Positions 50,001-52,835 are shown, counted from the first letter of the stretch. The stretch is DNA of 64,000 nt from Candidatus Nitrosopelagicus sp. (GCA_028345195.1 JAOMCX010000003.1:1-64000); one strand, 5' to 3'. Translations and numbers: made by a program. The notes: generated by a model not told the origin, from the sequence alone.

Positions 50001-51486
50001 GGTTACAGTGGATAACATTACAGTTGATAAAGAAAATAACAAAGTATCAGGAACCGTTACCTCACTTTCACCATTTACAGTTGGAAAACAAACAGGTAGT
50101 GTTTCAACAGGAAGTTCTAGTACTACAGGAACTACAGGAGCTGGTTCAGGAGGCGGCGGTGGAGGCGGAGGCGGCGGTGGAGCAGTAATAAGTAGTGAAG
50201 GTGGTGAAAAGGGAGGATATCCAACACTGAAAATAGTTGAATTGACATACGACACTGATTCGGATATTGTAAGAGTGACAGTATCTCCAGAATATGAAAA
50301 AACGGATATAATTATTAAAACAGTAACTGGATTTGAACTTGCAACAAAGATTGGAACACATCCAATACTCAACCAGGCAGTATATGAAGCACCATTACTG
50401 GCTAATAGCGGACCAATTCAGGTATCAGCTACTGCATTTGTAAAATCATTAGTCATAGAATCAACTCCACTTGTCGCTACAATTTCGGCAGGTACAACAA
50501 CCATTAAACCAGAAGAAGACGTAATCAGACAACCAGTAATAACTTCCCCATCAAAAGATTTCCAGAAACCTGATGATTTCATCACAGATGCACAGTGTCC
50601 ATTTGGAACAAATCTTATTGGTGGAAAATGTGTCCAACAAACTTTCCAAGAACAACCACTTCCAATACAATTTGGAGTAATCTTACTCTTAGTGATGCTA
50701 GCGATTGGGTTAACACTGACAATTGAAATAAGAAGACGTAAGGCAAGAAAGATTGTTTCATCACAACTAGTATTTGAAACAAAAGAAGACGTAATCAGAC
50801 AACCAGTAATTCCAAAATCAGAACCACCAATAATCATTTCACAAGAATTAGAACCAGAAAAGGCAGTTCTAATTCAATTATTAAAAACATTACAAACACA
50901 AGAAGAAATACAGAAAAAAATACATTTGCTAGAATCTCAATTATTAGAACACGTAAATGAAGAGGTCAAGGTTAGAGAGAAATTAACTACACTGATAAAA
51001 TTAGTAGAGATCAGATTAAATCTAGTAGAACCATTATTGGCACAACAGCTTAAAGCACTACCACGACCAAAACGCACTTACAAGAAAAAGAGAAAAGTAT
51101 TGACAGTAGAACATAAAGCAAAGATTGCAGCCGCAAGAAGAGGTAAGAAACAGACTGAGATAACTAAACAGAAAATCGTAATAGCTAAGACTGGCAGAAA
51201 AATGTCTGACGAACATAAAGCAAAGATTGCAGCCGCAAGAAGAGGTAAGAAACAGACTGAGATAACTAAACAGAAAATCGTAATAGCTAAGACTGGCAGA
51301 AAAATGTCTGACGAACATAAAGCAAAGATTGCAGCCGCAAGAAGAGGTAAGAAACAGACTGAGATAACTAAACAGAAAATCTCAGATTCAAGAATTGGTA
51401 AAAGAATGTCAGAATCTACTAAACGAAAGATTTCCAAATCAAGGAAAACTGTAAAAAATAAGGAGGTACAGTTAGATGAAAAATAA
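32077..51486 (+). CDS. Giant multidomain surface protein with NUMOD3-like basic tail
   Basis: About 6,469 aa with no internal stop. The start is taken as TTG 32077 (NSKIFSLFLFTVLGFSAVSI, a good signal peptide) rather than TTG 32047, which overlaps the previous gene. Order: hydrophobic pair (32730-32886), two LamG-like domains, coiled coil, MG2/Ig-like domain, three FG-GAP propellers, 28 SES repeats, three seven-bladed propellers, three Fn3 domains, a Phe-hexapeptide solenoid, a beta-sandwich (LPYDE...LSPFTVG), poly-Gly, a last Ig-like domain, a membrane helix, a coiled coil and seven 17-residue NUMOD3-like units. Adhesion, matrix or cell-cell contact is the probable role. Ca sites are likely in DxDGDG loops. 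Several stretches are repeated almost exactly at DNA level. Confidence 0.93.
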   Translation: MNSKIFSLFLFTVLGFSAVSIPSNGLEISQNTQFSINLAEDLAVSSGFGQKIGNNHNIALNEQLEISNHEKYQELILATKQLTDRHAIMDRVVPNTRLRTIQDSDLSDKTNEATITDFIDNITDAFYDGGGKSPSMPSIPLAFAANMNSDSIQLLQVNEMHGDSLESVYSDTGPPWTILDHQKSFSQISPDNIPNYYFDYTDSFSSKITPAELDFTQAILIVSAPGIIYIILFSEGLVPGIRPPKLPQLAGFYFLFIFFVFTSFSTPFAIGNGMWSTAFGNMDNSTNTNSTQFDNPEYIQLSNMTQIDDVETSFQNNTVTETDNVADGPKHYSISISEGLIIGDGSPTNTQTQNEPIFEEILKDVQISESVSFSDTIAEEEKSQNNVNVSESVSFSDRLEAIIILPYGVIRLNETISFINETDVGFGLELINISESVSLSDYITIESHRTLNVIVDVSESIEFSSQIAIDGITELQINEFLMMSTIVGIYQSTVRIDEHLQLSDYEENQFIEISLIDIPATRLIPQNSTLVLNGTSYVETNQDISESTNEISVSAWIKPEFDSGTPQMVALSKDLTFQIRINNLVEPHKVPVFAIYDGMKWHEVNGKTPLEEGKWHHISGVLDKTEITIFVNGIQQEVISIPELVIVGKFAVTTTEMGISISESNIVIGAEHDSDETTSKFSGQISGVLIHNKALNTEFINEVLQNTAPFATTEIVLTETVQISDVQGLSGKGAVNINESISFPDTVNNGSIILPRIYSEKIDLLSVNGTYTNSTIALNGTGFVVVEDTISSDINTMSISSWIKPEFHVGNPQYTIASKDNSFNLFIRNANVESPSHTIGFSVFDGVRWTEILGHQIIDEKWHHAMAFVNGSKISLYVNGNLEDEKTLQDEFSIGNNGQYSIQDSQISVSDSEIIIGAYVSKLREEAKISDKFIGKIASVDVYTEVLNKEQVVYKYETELLEIHNVVSLYETIQIHDKTNLLDELTTTNVKLYRINLYDEIFLEDVILVAGLDNNVHLNEFLILQENISFDNHVTMKPLTPLVNPEIKMVKSGFLITETPKFELEYYSENDAAKIDHLQIVNATNIANQIQEDLAPTPAELLTTGNLNEITTAIQIIETRKAILDLQNQLDQMPEDVKPEDVKPLLDRLNEITESIEETAEKLEEIRLEEKAEEIENSVKKIKEAADIKQNLNQTGTWKSAHEIISSKIIAPDGKIFAEEVFFEKMREGKFGIEISNDIINSDKAKPGIYIIQNTIIIDGNEFTINEEFAWGLVSLNTKKSTYHPGETAEFVIVVLDSVGAPVCDANLVMSINGTTLSSGAGITPNEECGIYDAAYDTGSKGTYHVDISAIADGIQTGFETTFDVANHVEFDIIRTAQSKIDPVNNPNEFDVILDITSHTDADQIQIVEMVPSAFEIITDGQITEKNNITTITWDKTLVGNSTQISYTYSVPFVFPELYPLGPVQIDYDGKSYNEARPWFVANDPLTISPNIVNLDEVVSIQDDISVVTSTNQVVLNEEIQFVDKTTTGYESDGVILSTQRITIDSDGARQGFGMGLARLGDLDGNGVDDFAVGAATGDRWYSSWSWPTNKNGAVYIMFMNSDGSVKGTATIDKDTTNGPDIGSNAHSYGRSVQNIGDIDGDGINDIAVGEERGDSGKGAVYIHFLNADGTVKSTATIKDGVTNAPGLAAGDHYGADIANMGDLDGDGINDIAVGADEDSSNGTDKGVVYIHYLNSDGSLKEDTVKIGHGTTNGPDIHDYGGYGGSIENIGDLDGDGVNDLAVGETNQSNWASPGYVHIHFMNADQSIKSTNEIEGKSSADMPGDRTTGYYTYFGSSIANIGDQNGDGINDIAVGASLSGYQLDTDGVSGVDYEMGKGAVYILNMDTDGTVKDSFRINEDIPNGPALWGDGITYGNSGSNRGQFGASMDGAFITDDYQLELIVGAPTDATAGSNEGTIWIIYLNIGNDYPVVELEESISLTDTKSVIPDKALSETVSLTDTAYGGLGQAHIFMKESIAFTDSSIVSARDVTQWISETLPVSDTFLRNFHLYYPSLSESISLTDSITGVLETGPVIYGTVKTTKDSDGARQGFGMGMASLGDLDGNGAMDLAIGAADGDKWYGSSTGTYWSSSKNGAVYITYMNTDGSIKSTVTIDKDTTNGPGSSAASSYGKSVANIGDIDGDGIVDIAVGADKQDSAKGEVYIHFLNANGSVKSTATIKDGVTNAPDLAAGDHYGADIANMGDLDGDGINDIAVGADQDSSNGTDKGAVYIHYLNSDGSLKEDTVKIRHGTTNGPSIENKGNYGNSVENIGDVDGDGVNDLAVSETDHSSTYGSRGTLHIHLMNADESIKSTNEINPNSASHMPNHRTPSYYVMFGTAITNIGDQNGDGISDIAVGASMDGYYHGLDQQSSGNVYYGKMSRGAVYILYLDDDATIKDSYRIDEKYIPHFGPNLIENYSWSHGGQFGSSIVAADINGNEKLDLIVGAPSEREAGNYEGAIWIINNHQGATYLKTYTQAISETLTLTDIAGKKTVIEISESLSITDTILSARQVSISESISFTDTAVLHDFTIGNVVTISFTDTITIRKAVTQFIDETVSLTDTADGERVAVELSETLALTDSITITREFGLYSSTEINHNTSNAPDLTNRQGFGASVASLGDMDGDGVVDIAVGTQGINGGRSSPWEPFQANVNGAVYIMYLNSDGSVKSTVTIDKDTTNGPGSGAGHGYGQAIASLGDLDGDGVVDIAVGDLKEDNQKGRILIHYLNSNGSVKSTVEIKHGTANGPSLSNNDEYGVSIANMGDLDGDGVVDIAVGAFLDDDAGTDTGAVYIHYLNSNGSVKSTVKINHDTTNGATNDGTNFGNQHYGRAVANIGDLDGDGVTDMAVSEPRLSSYRYTGPVNVHFMNSNGSIKSTVEIDGYGFSSTSRTASAYSQFGTSIVGIGDRNNDGVPDMAIGAAQDGWGHRWPNNTHVNEMGKGSVHVLEMNSDGSVKNNFRINEMETNGPSTLWKDADGSFTTNDDGWACCGDQFGSSMAHIGDLDGDNQSDLIVGAWQDNTVGNLGSSWKDKGAIWIIQYSGSKPDDTTSNIKNLSESVSFSDSVGKDAVTKLSESISFSDISSIGISISELISFTDSAVTADYVVGLSESVSLTDTVSLVKDVTQTISESVSFTDNTSKIVGIPLSESVSFSESIELGGQTTVTLSESVSFSDSVGKDAVTKLSESISFSDSASKTVGIPLSESVSFTDSLSKSQQYIISVSESIALSDNISKSNESTIKLSESVSVGDSVGKDAVTKLSESISFSDNTSKFVEIGLSESVSFDDSTSKSSATSVAISELISVADSISKDGEITLSESVSITDSTSIGKATTKNLTESIVLTDNVGKNVTTALTESIMLTDDLSRIKLQIIPLSESIAFTDSLSENNDTVVPLAESVLLTDSTLIGKTVTQSLTETLQLDDTISTKKSINISLSESVALGDSISAGISVTQSLSESISFADSTANTPEISLTETIQLNDSNLIGKTVTQSLSESISFTDDSSKKVDTSLLESISFTDNISTIKSRIISLSESVVLTDSHSKAIDTKLIESISLDDGVSKAVDKKLSESVQLIDFRPSSPTDIVAVDAEIITVNQGDGSEANVYTVETVVIGGKTYAIVTGQMAGASSLYTMQMIDVSYPTNIVEKDSVLVNSPVERHFLGLDTFTIGASTYAILSTNIQGGVRVYDISDPENIVAKDTMVDNASLMLKGARDVEIFTIGASTYAIVAAYLDKGVQIIDISDPENIVAKNAFSFDSVVLTYPEDVEIFTIGASTYAIVAAYGGGTGVQIIDISDPENIVAKDTMVDTGSLVLQQAKDVNVFTIGASTYAILTSSSDNGVQIIDISDPENIVAKDALVYDGTLELQYSHGIDTFTSGSSTYAIVANWGYTSGGVQTLDISDPENIVALDAETDGNNGFDMLSGANDVDTFTIGASTYAIVAAQESGGGVQIIKLLTTGEGLVVGKTITQSLTESISLSDSISSTPEIVLSESVVLTDGITIGKTVTQSLTETLQLQTTSHSPPTDIIAVDAENDGVNGFDALNGATDVDTFTIGSSTYAIVTGKFDSGVQMIDVSDPTNIVALDEEFDASAWNWNMPGAHGVETFTIGSSTYAIVTGPSGIFATDSIQMIDVSDPTNIVALDNEREGSNGFLRIRDAYNVETFTIGSSTYAIVPAYGGNGVQTIDVSDPTDIVALDNEYNNNNGFDRLTRATDVAIFTIGLSTYAIVTAGSPLGHGVQIIDVSDPTDIVAKDSASYGTDMQTYSAHGVETFTIGSSTYAIVTSQGGSTSGVQIIDVSDPTNIVAKDAANALENEFEELLWAHDVDIFTNGASTYAIVTARADNGVQIIDVSDPTNIVALDAKDGSDDREDGFTALLGARGVDTFTIGASTYAIVASQQSDGVQIIKLSTATATGDDAILINKNINTSLSESIALTDSIVAGISVTQSLTESISLSDSISSTLEIVLNESVLFTDGITIGKTVTQSLTETLQLQTASQYNDITAVRAAILGNQLIHHTHGGWSSLVHLDSNTYALAFQSGINRSGISTFTISPDGQTITELDFMLHDVSNSGYNSLVKVDSDTVALAYRSSNSGTIKTFDIDSDGDITLADSLVHATGGVFFNSLVQVDSDTFALAYVDCVWCVGAMYIATVDIDSDGDITAVKTQSEGNISYQYNGEGYNSLVQVDSDTFALAYTGAFYDGYISTLTISSDGQTITKVDTLEHDEINGKWNSLVQVDSDTYALAYQGNGGGYISTFDIDSDGDITAVKTQSEGNNLEYSGDVNAVESWGKSFVKMDSDTFALAHTNPYSGGHITTFNISSNGQAITKLSALQHDTDYATRGTMLKVGSDTVAIAYYGGGGNGGIISTVTIGTGADLISINKNINTSLSESITLTDSIGAGISVTQSLTETISFADSITRAPIKNLSESIVLSALLETRYSPRIAEILTFTDTVEIQRSPLAPHLFAVPAEDIVTLAWNPQSDSRVAPITDYVIQHSTDEINWTTINDGVNSVRAYSVEPSYPGCPNAPLPCMENGVDSYFRVQAINNLGTGEWSIVQDAMPESDDNEFVREVVVTPQPEKFTVSWEPHPNYWMDIVDYLIYHANTPSGPWTLYDDGYNTLTTVTIDGISSFEPTFVKVQPVMESNNGCAADEETGPGASQIAWTMPLKQTPRQIPADDIFTFPEDDSVTIEWEKPRTGGAEIEYYQIQKKMKMLGGIWSPWQNPPDDVRVTADAYDWYEHEIIGLMSKSEYQFQIRGVNEIGNGVWSNSINVETKEGAVQNFHKVSDVWWGDDYMDNDYDGLTDEEDEQRYGPPAFQESFDYSAEGTNFGDDQFFGEAQDFGAGQTFGDNTEFYAGQTFDDDVNFSGKNIKFNGANFQNAETFGDGAAFEGTQSFTGQNTFGDSTEFKGAQNFGSAIQTFGDGVKFHGATDFADGQTFGANTEFADGQRFDATEDYDFEMIGLDFGAGTTFGRAEVFGRGAEFNDGAVDFYGTNTFGYGTKFAAGQDFDAPQIFGQGVDFEDNMEFADGQVFALDFDFNEEGLEFGNNTVFCEGEEIGAGAEFKGAVQLGGVTKFKGEEGKPIKFAAGQDFDDYIHDFIGEVEFMGEMDFREGQDFEGDVEFKGLFDYDDMFGKKLEFKGDDVHFFMPPTVLIGDEYYTPPLAIPPGTVFGDGFDYDDMFSDADNDGVNDEYYVFEPGVEFATETRFPPMIEFADGFSKSDMLGKTFTFDEGVFFAGDPIFPPGQKIKPGVMWDEPPTFEAGVNIDPGLALPLNTKFSENLELPAFVATPYGMLLAPITCEDEHCIPDESAYLEPGELLPPGVDPAPVVNFITNTNKTFANPGLGFEMEFDTVAKDGKVNVDLQDPVSVPATSPGDTPGQRAMTSGTGIFQNVGSIIDVSVDTASATGAMTVTLPYDESTLGTVSEDEIVLLHYTGGQWVTVDNITVDKENNKVSGTVTSLSPFTVGKQTGSVSTGSSSTTGTTGAGSGGGGGGGGGGGAVISSEGGEKGGYPTLKIVELTYDTDSDIVRVTVSPEYEKTDIIIKTVTGFELATKIGTHPILNQAVYEAPLLANSGPIQVSATAFVKSLVIESTPLVATISAGTTTIKPEEDVIRQPVITSPSKDFQKPDDFITDAQCPFGTNLIGGKCVQQTFQEQPLPIQFGVILLLVMLAIGLTLTIEIRRRKARKIVSSQLVFETKEDVIRQPVIPKSEPPIIISQELEPEKAVLIQLLKTLQTQEEIQKKIHLLESQLLEHVNEEVKVREKLTTLIKLVEIRLNLVEPLLAQQLKALPRPKRTYKKKRKVLTVEHKAKIAAARRGKKQTEITKQKIVIAKTGRKMSDEHKAKIAAARRGKKQTEITKQKIVIAKTGRKMSDEHKAKIAAARRGKKQTEITKQKISDSRIGKRMSESTKRKISKSRKTVKNKEVQLDEK
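32730..32886 (+). other. N-terminal hydrophobic pair in the giant protein
   Basis: Two hydrophobic stretches, AILIVSAPGIIYIILF (about 32730-32778) and LAGFYFLFIFFVFTSF (32821-32868), are separated by a short Pro/Arg-containing loop. They look like a membrane hairpin about 220-270 residues after the signal peptide. If both span the membrane, the protein is anchored at both ends. Confidence 0.6.
33640..34200 (+). other. LamG-like (concanavalin-like) domain 1
   Basis: The signature order is LVLNGTSYVE, ISVSAWIKPEF, ALSKDLTFQIRI, EGKWHHISGVLDK, ITIFVNGIQQ and GQISGVLIHNKAL. This is the lectin-like jelly roll used for carbohydrate or protein binding outside cells. Confidence 0.75.
34335..34960 (+). 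other. LamG-like domain 2
   Basis: It repeats the pattern of domain 1: IALNGTGFVVVED, MSISSWIKPEFHVG, DEKWHHAMAFVNG, ISLYVNGNLED and GKIASVDVYTEVLN. The two copies are clearly related at protein level but diverged at DNA level. Confidence 0.75.
35340..35640 (+). other. Coiled-coil segment
   Basis: About 100 residues of charged heptads (IQIIETRKAILDLQNQLDQM, then SIEETAEKLEEIRLEEKAEE) predicted as a long helix. It includes a short direct repeat PEDVKPEDVKP. It may set oligomeric state or spacing. Confidence 0.7.
35880..36180 (+). other. MG2/Ig-like domain
   Basis: The pattern STYHPGETAEFVIVVLDSVG, followed by DANLVMSING and CGIYDAAYDTGSKGTYHVDI, is that of macroglobulin-like or bacterial Ig domains. 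Confidence 0.6.
36670..37975 (+). other. FG-GAP beta-propeller 1
   Basis: Six FG-GAP motifs are visible, such as GFGMGLARLGDLDGNGVDDF and YGADIANMGDLDGDGINDIA. Each has a DxDGxG calcium loop followed by AVGA/E. The arrangement matches the integrin-alpha-like propeller. Confidence 0.85.
37089..37337 (+). repeat. Near-identical DNA segment, copy 1
   Basis: This 249-bp segment matches 38712-38960 (offset 1,623 bp, 541 codons) with six differences that I can count, about 97.6 percent identity. Flanking propeller sequence is much more diverged. Confidence 0.8.
38295..39595 (+). other. FG-GAP beta-propeller 2
   Basis: Same layout as propeller 1, starting DGARQGFGMGMASLGDLDGN. A 249-bp part (38712-38960) is almost identical in DNA to 37089-37337 of propeller 1. 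Confidence 0.85.
38712..38960 (+). repeat. Near-identical DNA segment, copy 2
   Basis: Partner of 37089-37337. The sharp edges and high identity suggest a recent gene-conversion tract or local duplication between FG-GAP propellers 1 and 2. Confidence 0.8.
39960..41320 (+). other. FG-GAP beta-propeller 3
   Basis: It starts QGFGASVASLGDMDGDGVVD and has the same blade order. It contains its own internally repeated phrase NSNGSVKSTV in successive blades, which differs from the phrases used in propellers 1 and 2. Confidence 0.85.
41341..42910 (+). repeat. 28 tandem SESVSFTDS-type repeats
   Basis: I count 28 units of 18-22 residues with core L-S-E-S-V/I-x-F/L-x-D-S, for example LSESVSFSDSVGKDAVT, which occurs several times. 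The same unit also appears singly or in small groups at 33172-33590, 37990-38290, 39610-39950, 44070-44240, 45460-45670 and 46840-47050. It forms a spacer between folded domains. It is coding, not a CRISPR array. Confidence 0.9.
42917..44050 (+). repeat. LVIVD-type seven-bladed propeller A
   Basis: Seven blades with core FTIGASTYAIVAA...GVQIIDISDPENIVAKD. Blade DNA is highly uniform, e.g. tttactattggtgcaagtacg recurs in most blades. The ISDPENIV form is specific to this propeller. Confidence 0.8.
44250..45410 (+). repeat. LVIVD-type seven-bladed propeller B
   Basis: Seven blades with core FTIGSSTYAIVT...GVQIIDVSDPTNIVALD. It is closely related to propeller A but carries its own consistent VSDPTNIV wording, which indicates homogenisation within the domain. 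Confidence 0.8.
45680..46800 (+). repeat. Seven-bladed propeller C (SLVQVDSDTFALAY type)
   Basis: Seven blades with core SLVQVDSDTFALAY...ISTFDIDSDGDITAVKT. The blade motif differs from both LVIVD and FG-GAP. I do not recognise a named family; the seven-fold repeat supports a propeller. Confidence 0.7.
47070..48010 (+). other. Three fibronectin type III domains
   Basis: Each shows the Fn3 pattern: VTLAWNPQSDSRVAPITDYV then YFRVQAINNLGTGEWS; FTVSWEPHPNYWMDIVDYLI; VTIEWEKPRTGGAEIEYYQI then YQFQIRGVNEIGNGVWSN. The middle copy is the least typical. Confidence 0.8.
48140..49480 (+). repeat. Phenylalanine hexapeptide solenoid
   Basis: A run of hexads F-x-x-G/A-x-x, such as FGAGQT FGDNTE FYAGQT and FADGQT FGANTE FADGQR. 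Period is about 18 bp in DNA over the first part, loosening to F..G/P forms after 49080. It should fold as a beta-helix with stacked Phe. Classical left-handed helices use Leu/Ile/Val at this position, so this is atypical. Confidence 0.75.
49680..50090 (+). other. Beta-sandwich domain before the poly-Gly linker
   Basis: It reads MTVTLPYDESTLGTVSEDEI, then GGQWVTVDNITVDKENNKVS and GTVTSLSPFTVG, a pattern seen near the C-termini of archaeal and bacterial surface proteins just before their anchors. Confidence 0.55.
50149..50184 (+). repeat. Poly-glycine linker
   Basis: Eleven to twelve consecutive glycine codons (ggc/gga/ggt mixed) follow a Ser/Thr/Gly stretch. They provide a flexible hinge before the membrane-proximal domain. 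Confidence 0.9.
50513..50540 (+). repeat. 28-bp direct repeat, copy 1, before the membrane helix
   Basis: An identical 28-bp sequence (beginning aagaagacgtaatcagacaa) occurs at 50513-50540 and 50783-50810. Both code for EDVIRQPVI. The 270-bp unit between repeat starts (90 codons) contains the C-terminal membrane helix. Confidence 0.9.
50665..50727 (+). other. C-terminal membrane helix of the giant protein
   Basis: About 21 hydrophobic residues (FGVILLLVMLAIGLTLTI) are followed at once by EIRRRKARK. By the positive-inside rule the remaining ~250 residues are cytoplasmic. Confidence 0.85.
50783..50810 (+). repeat. 28-bp direct repeat, copy 2, after the membrane helix
   Basis: Exact partner of 50513-50540. 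It lies 56 bp after the end of the membrane segment, on the predicted cytoplasmic side, whereas copy 1 is on the outer side. Confidence 0.9.
51103..51459 (+). repeat. Seven NUMOD3-like 17-residue repeats (102-bp DNA repeat)
   Basis: Units alternate between EHKAKIAAARRGKKQ and TEITKQKIVIAKTGRKM, with the last two diverged (KISDSRIGKRM, SESTKRKISKSRK). The core S/T-x-E-x-K-x-K-I-x-x-A-x-x-G-K/R matches NUMOD3, a DNA-binding module of GIY-YIG and HNH homing endonucleases. The DNA period is 102 bp, starting at 51109, 51211 and 51313, with the first two copies essentially identical. Confidence 0.8.
51462..51467 (+). promoter_or_regulatory. Strong Shine-Dalgarno inside the 3' end of the giant gene
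   Basis: The perfect ggaggt lies 8 bases before ATG 51476. It is read as KEV by the giant frame and as a ribosome binding site for the next gene, which implies translational coupling. Confidence 0.75.
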
Positions 51487-52105
51487 ACTTTCAATGAATT
51501 CTAGAAAGTGTTTACTAGCAATACTTTGCTGTATGATAATTATGCCAGGTATGATATATGGTCAAGAAGAACAGATACCGCTTCAAGTTGAACAAGAACA
51601 GTACATACTAGAAAGAACAGGCGACATACTGGTAAAAATTTTAGGAAGTATTGAATTGGATGGACGTGAAACATCTAGAACCCAAGTAGTATTAACTCAT
51701 AATTCACCTAATGGAGAATCAATGACACATCTTGTCAGAACGAACAATTACGGATACTACGAATTTTATTTTATCCACAATTGGGATTCCGCACGAGGAG
51801 TTTATGATATCAACATAAGTAATAATTCAAAATCAATTGATAATGTAACATACGAATTGGTACAAGACCCATCTTACAAATTAGATAAACAAGTAAAGGA
51901 TGAATATTGGATCAAAGAAGTAAATAACAGAGAAATAATCAACACGGTGATTAATGCCTGGGAATATTATGAAGGAAATAAAAAAGAAGTAAATTATTGG
52001 ATGAAAAATATCTTCCACTGGTATTACACTAATTCCATAACTGAAGAAGAAGTAATCAGTTCAGTTCAATATTTAATAGAAAATAATATATTAAAATTTG
52101 ATTAA
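51476..52105 (+). CDS. 209-aa secreted protein, partner candidate of the giant protein
   Basis: Signal peptide CLLAILCCMIIMPGMIYG. About 100 residues of beta-rich, carboxypeptidase-regulatory-like sequence follow (ILVKILGSIELDGRETSRTQ, NYGYYEFYFIHNW). A C-terminal helix-rich module, YWMKNIFHWYYTNSITEEEV then QYLIENNIL, matches the W...W...I...eF..giqyLIe.gI module common at the ends of thaumarchaeal secreted proteins. It overlaps the giant gene by 11 bp behind a strong Shine-Dalgarno, so it should be made together with it. Function unknown. Confidence 0.75.
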   Translation: MKNKLSMNSRKCLLAILCCMIIMPGMIYGQEEQIPLQVEQEQYILERTGDILVKILGSIELDGRETSRTQVVLTHNSPNGESMTHLVRTNNYGYYEFYFIHNWDSARGVYDINISNNSKSIDNVTYELVQDPSYKLDKQVKDEYWIKEVNNREIINTVINAWEYYEGNKKEVNYWMKNIFHWYYTNSITEEEVISSVQYLIENNILKFD

Positions 52106-52782
52106 TTTTTGTTTTGTTTGACTATTCTAGCAATTATTTCACGCTCATGTTGACGTTCTTCTTCTAATAGATTCATTTGAGATTTTATTTCCAGTTCCAA
52201 CATTGAACGATCAGATGTAATCTGTTCCAAACGATGCCGATATTCCAAAATATGCGTTTGTATATTTTGTGTAGTTTTATTTTTATTTACAATGTTTAAT
52301 CTTTCTAAGCGTAATCCTTCTAATTCCTTTTCTTGAGACATACGTAATTTTTGAGCATCTTGTATTTTTTCTACAAGTTCTTTTTCTTGAGGAACTAATT
52401 GAGATATTTCATTATTGGTGGAATAAAGCTCGTTCATTTTTTCTTCTGTTTCATTTTTAATTTCTTTGATTGAATGAGTTATTTCTTTTTGTAATTTTTG
52501 TAGATTAGATCTTAGTTCTTGAATATGTTGTTTTCTATCTTCAAATTTATCATCTAGTTCTTTTTTCTTATTATGTAAATCAGTCAGTAAATCTTTGGAA
52601 TTAAGTTCTTTTAATGTAGCACGTTTTTGTTTTAAATTATTTTCAAGTGAACTAATTATTTCATAATAGTTATTGGGCAAGATTTCTTTTTCAGTAGGAA
52701 TGGATTTTGATATTTCAAGATATTTTTTTTTCATCTGATCATATTTTTTTTGTTTTTCAATATCTAGATGTGAATCTACCAT
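52102..52782 (-). CDS. Coiled-coil protein
   Basis: 226 aa, almost entirely charged heptads (KKKELDDKFEDRKQHIQELR, EKELVEKIQDAQKLRMSQEK), with no cysteine, signal or membrane segment. It is probably a cytoplasmic elongated dimer, perhaps structural. It converges on the secreted-protein gene with a 4-bp overlap. The C-terminus HEREIIARIVKQNKN resembles that of the 77-aa protein at 767-1000. Confidence 0.75.
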   Translation of the reverse strand: MVDSHLDIEKQKKYDQMKKKYLEISKSIPTEKEILPNNYYEIISSLENNLKQKRATLKELNSKDLLTDLHNKKKELDDKFEDRKQHIQELRSNLQKLQKEITHSIKEIKNETEEKMNELYSTNNEISQLVPQEKELVEKIQDAQKLRMSQEKELEGLRLERLNIVNKNKTTQNIQTHILEYRHRLEQITSDRSMLELEIKSQMNLLEEERQHEREIIARIVKQNKN

Positions 52783-52835
52783 AACTCATTATAACCACCA
52801 TATCACTTATAATTTTCTAATATTATAGAAATACG

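Noticed and set aside
50146-50361. Antisense frame with Ser/Ala-rich repeat over the poly-Gly linker
   Set aside because: Direct product of reading gcc/tcc runs opposite ggc/gga codons.
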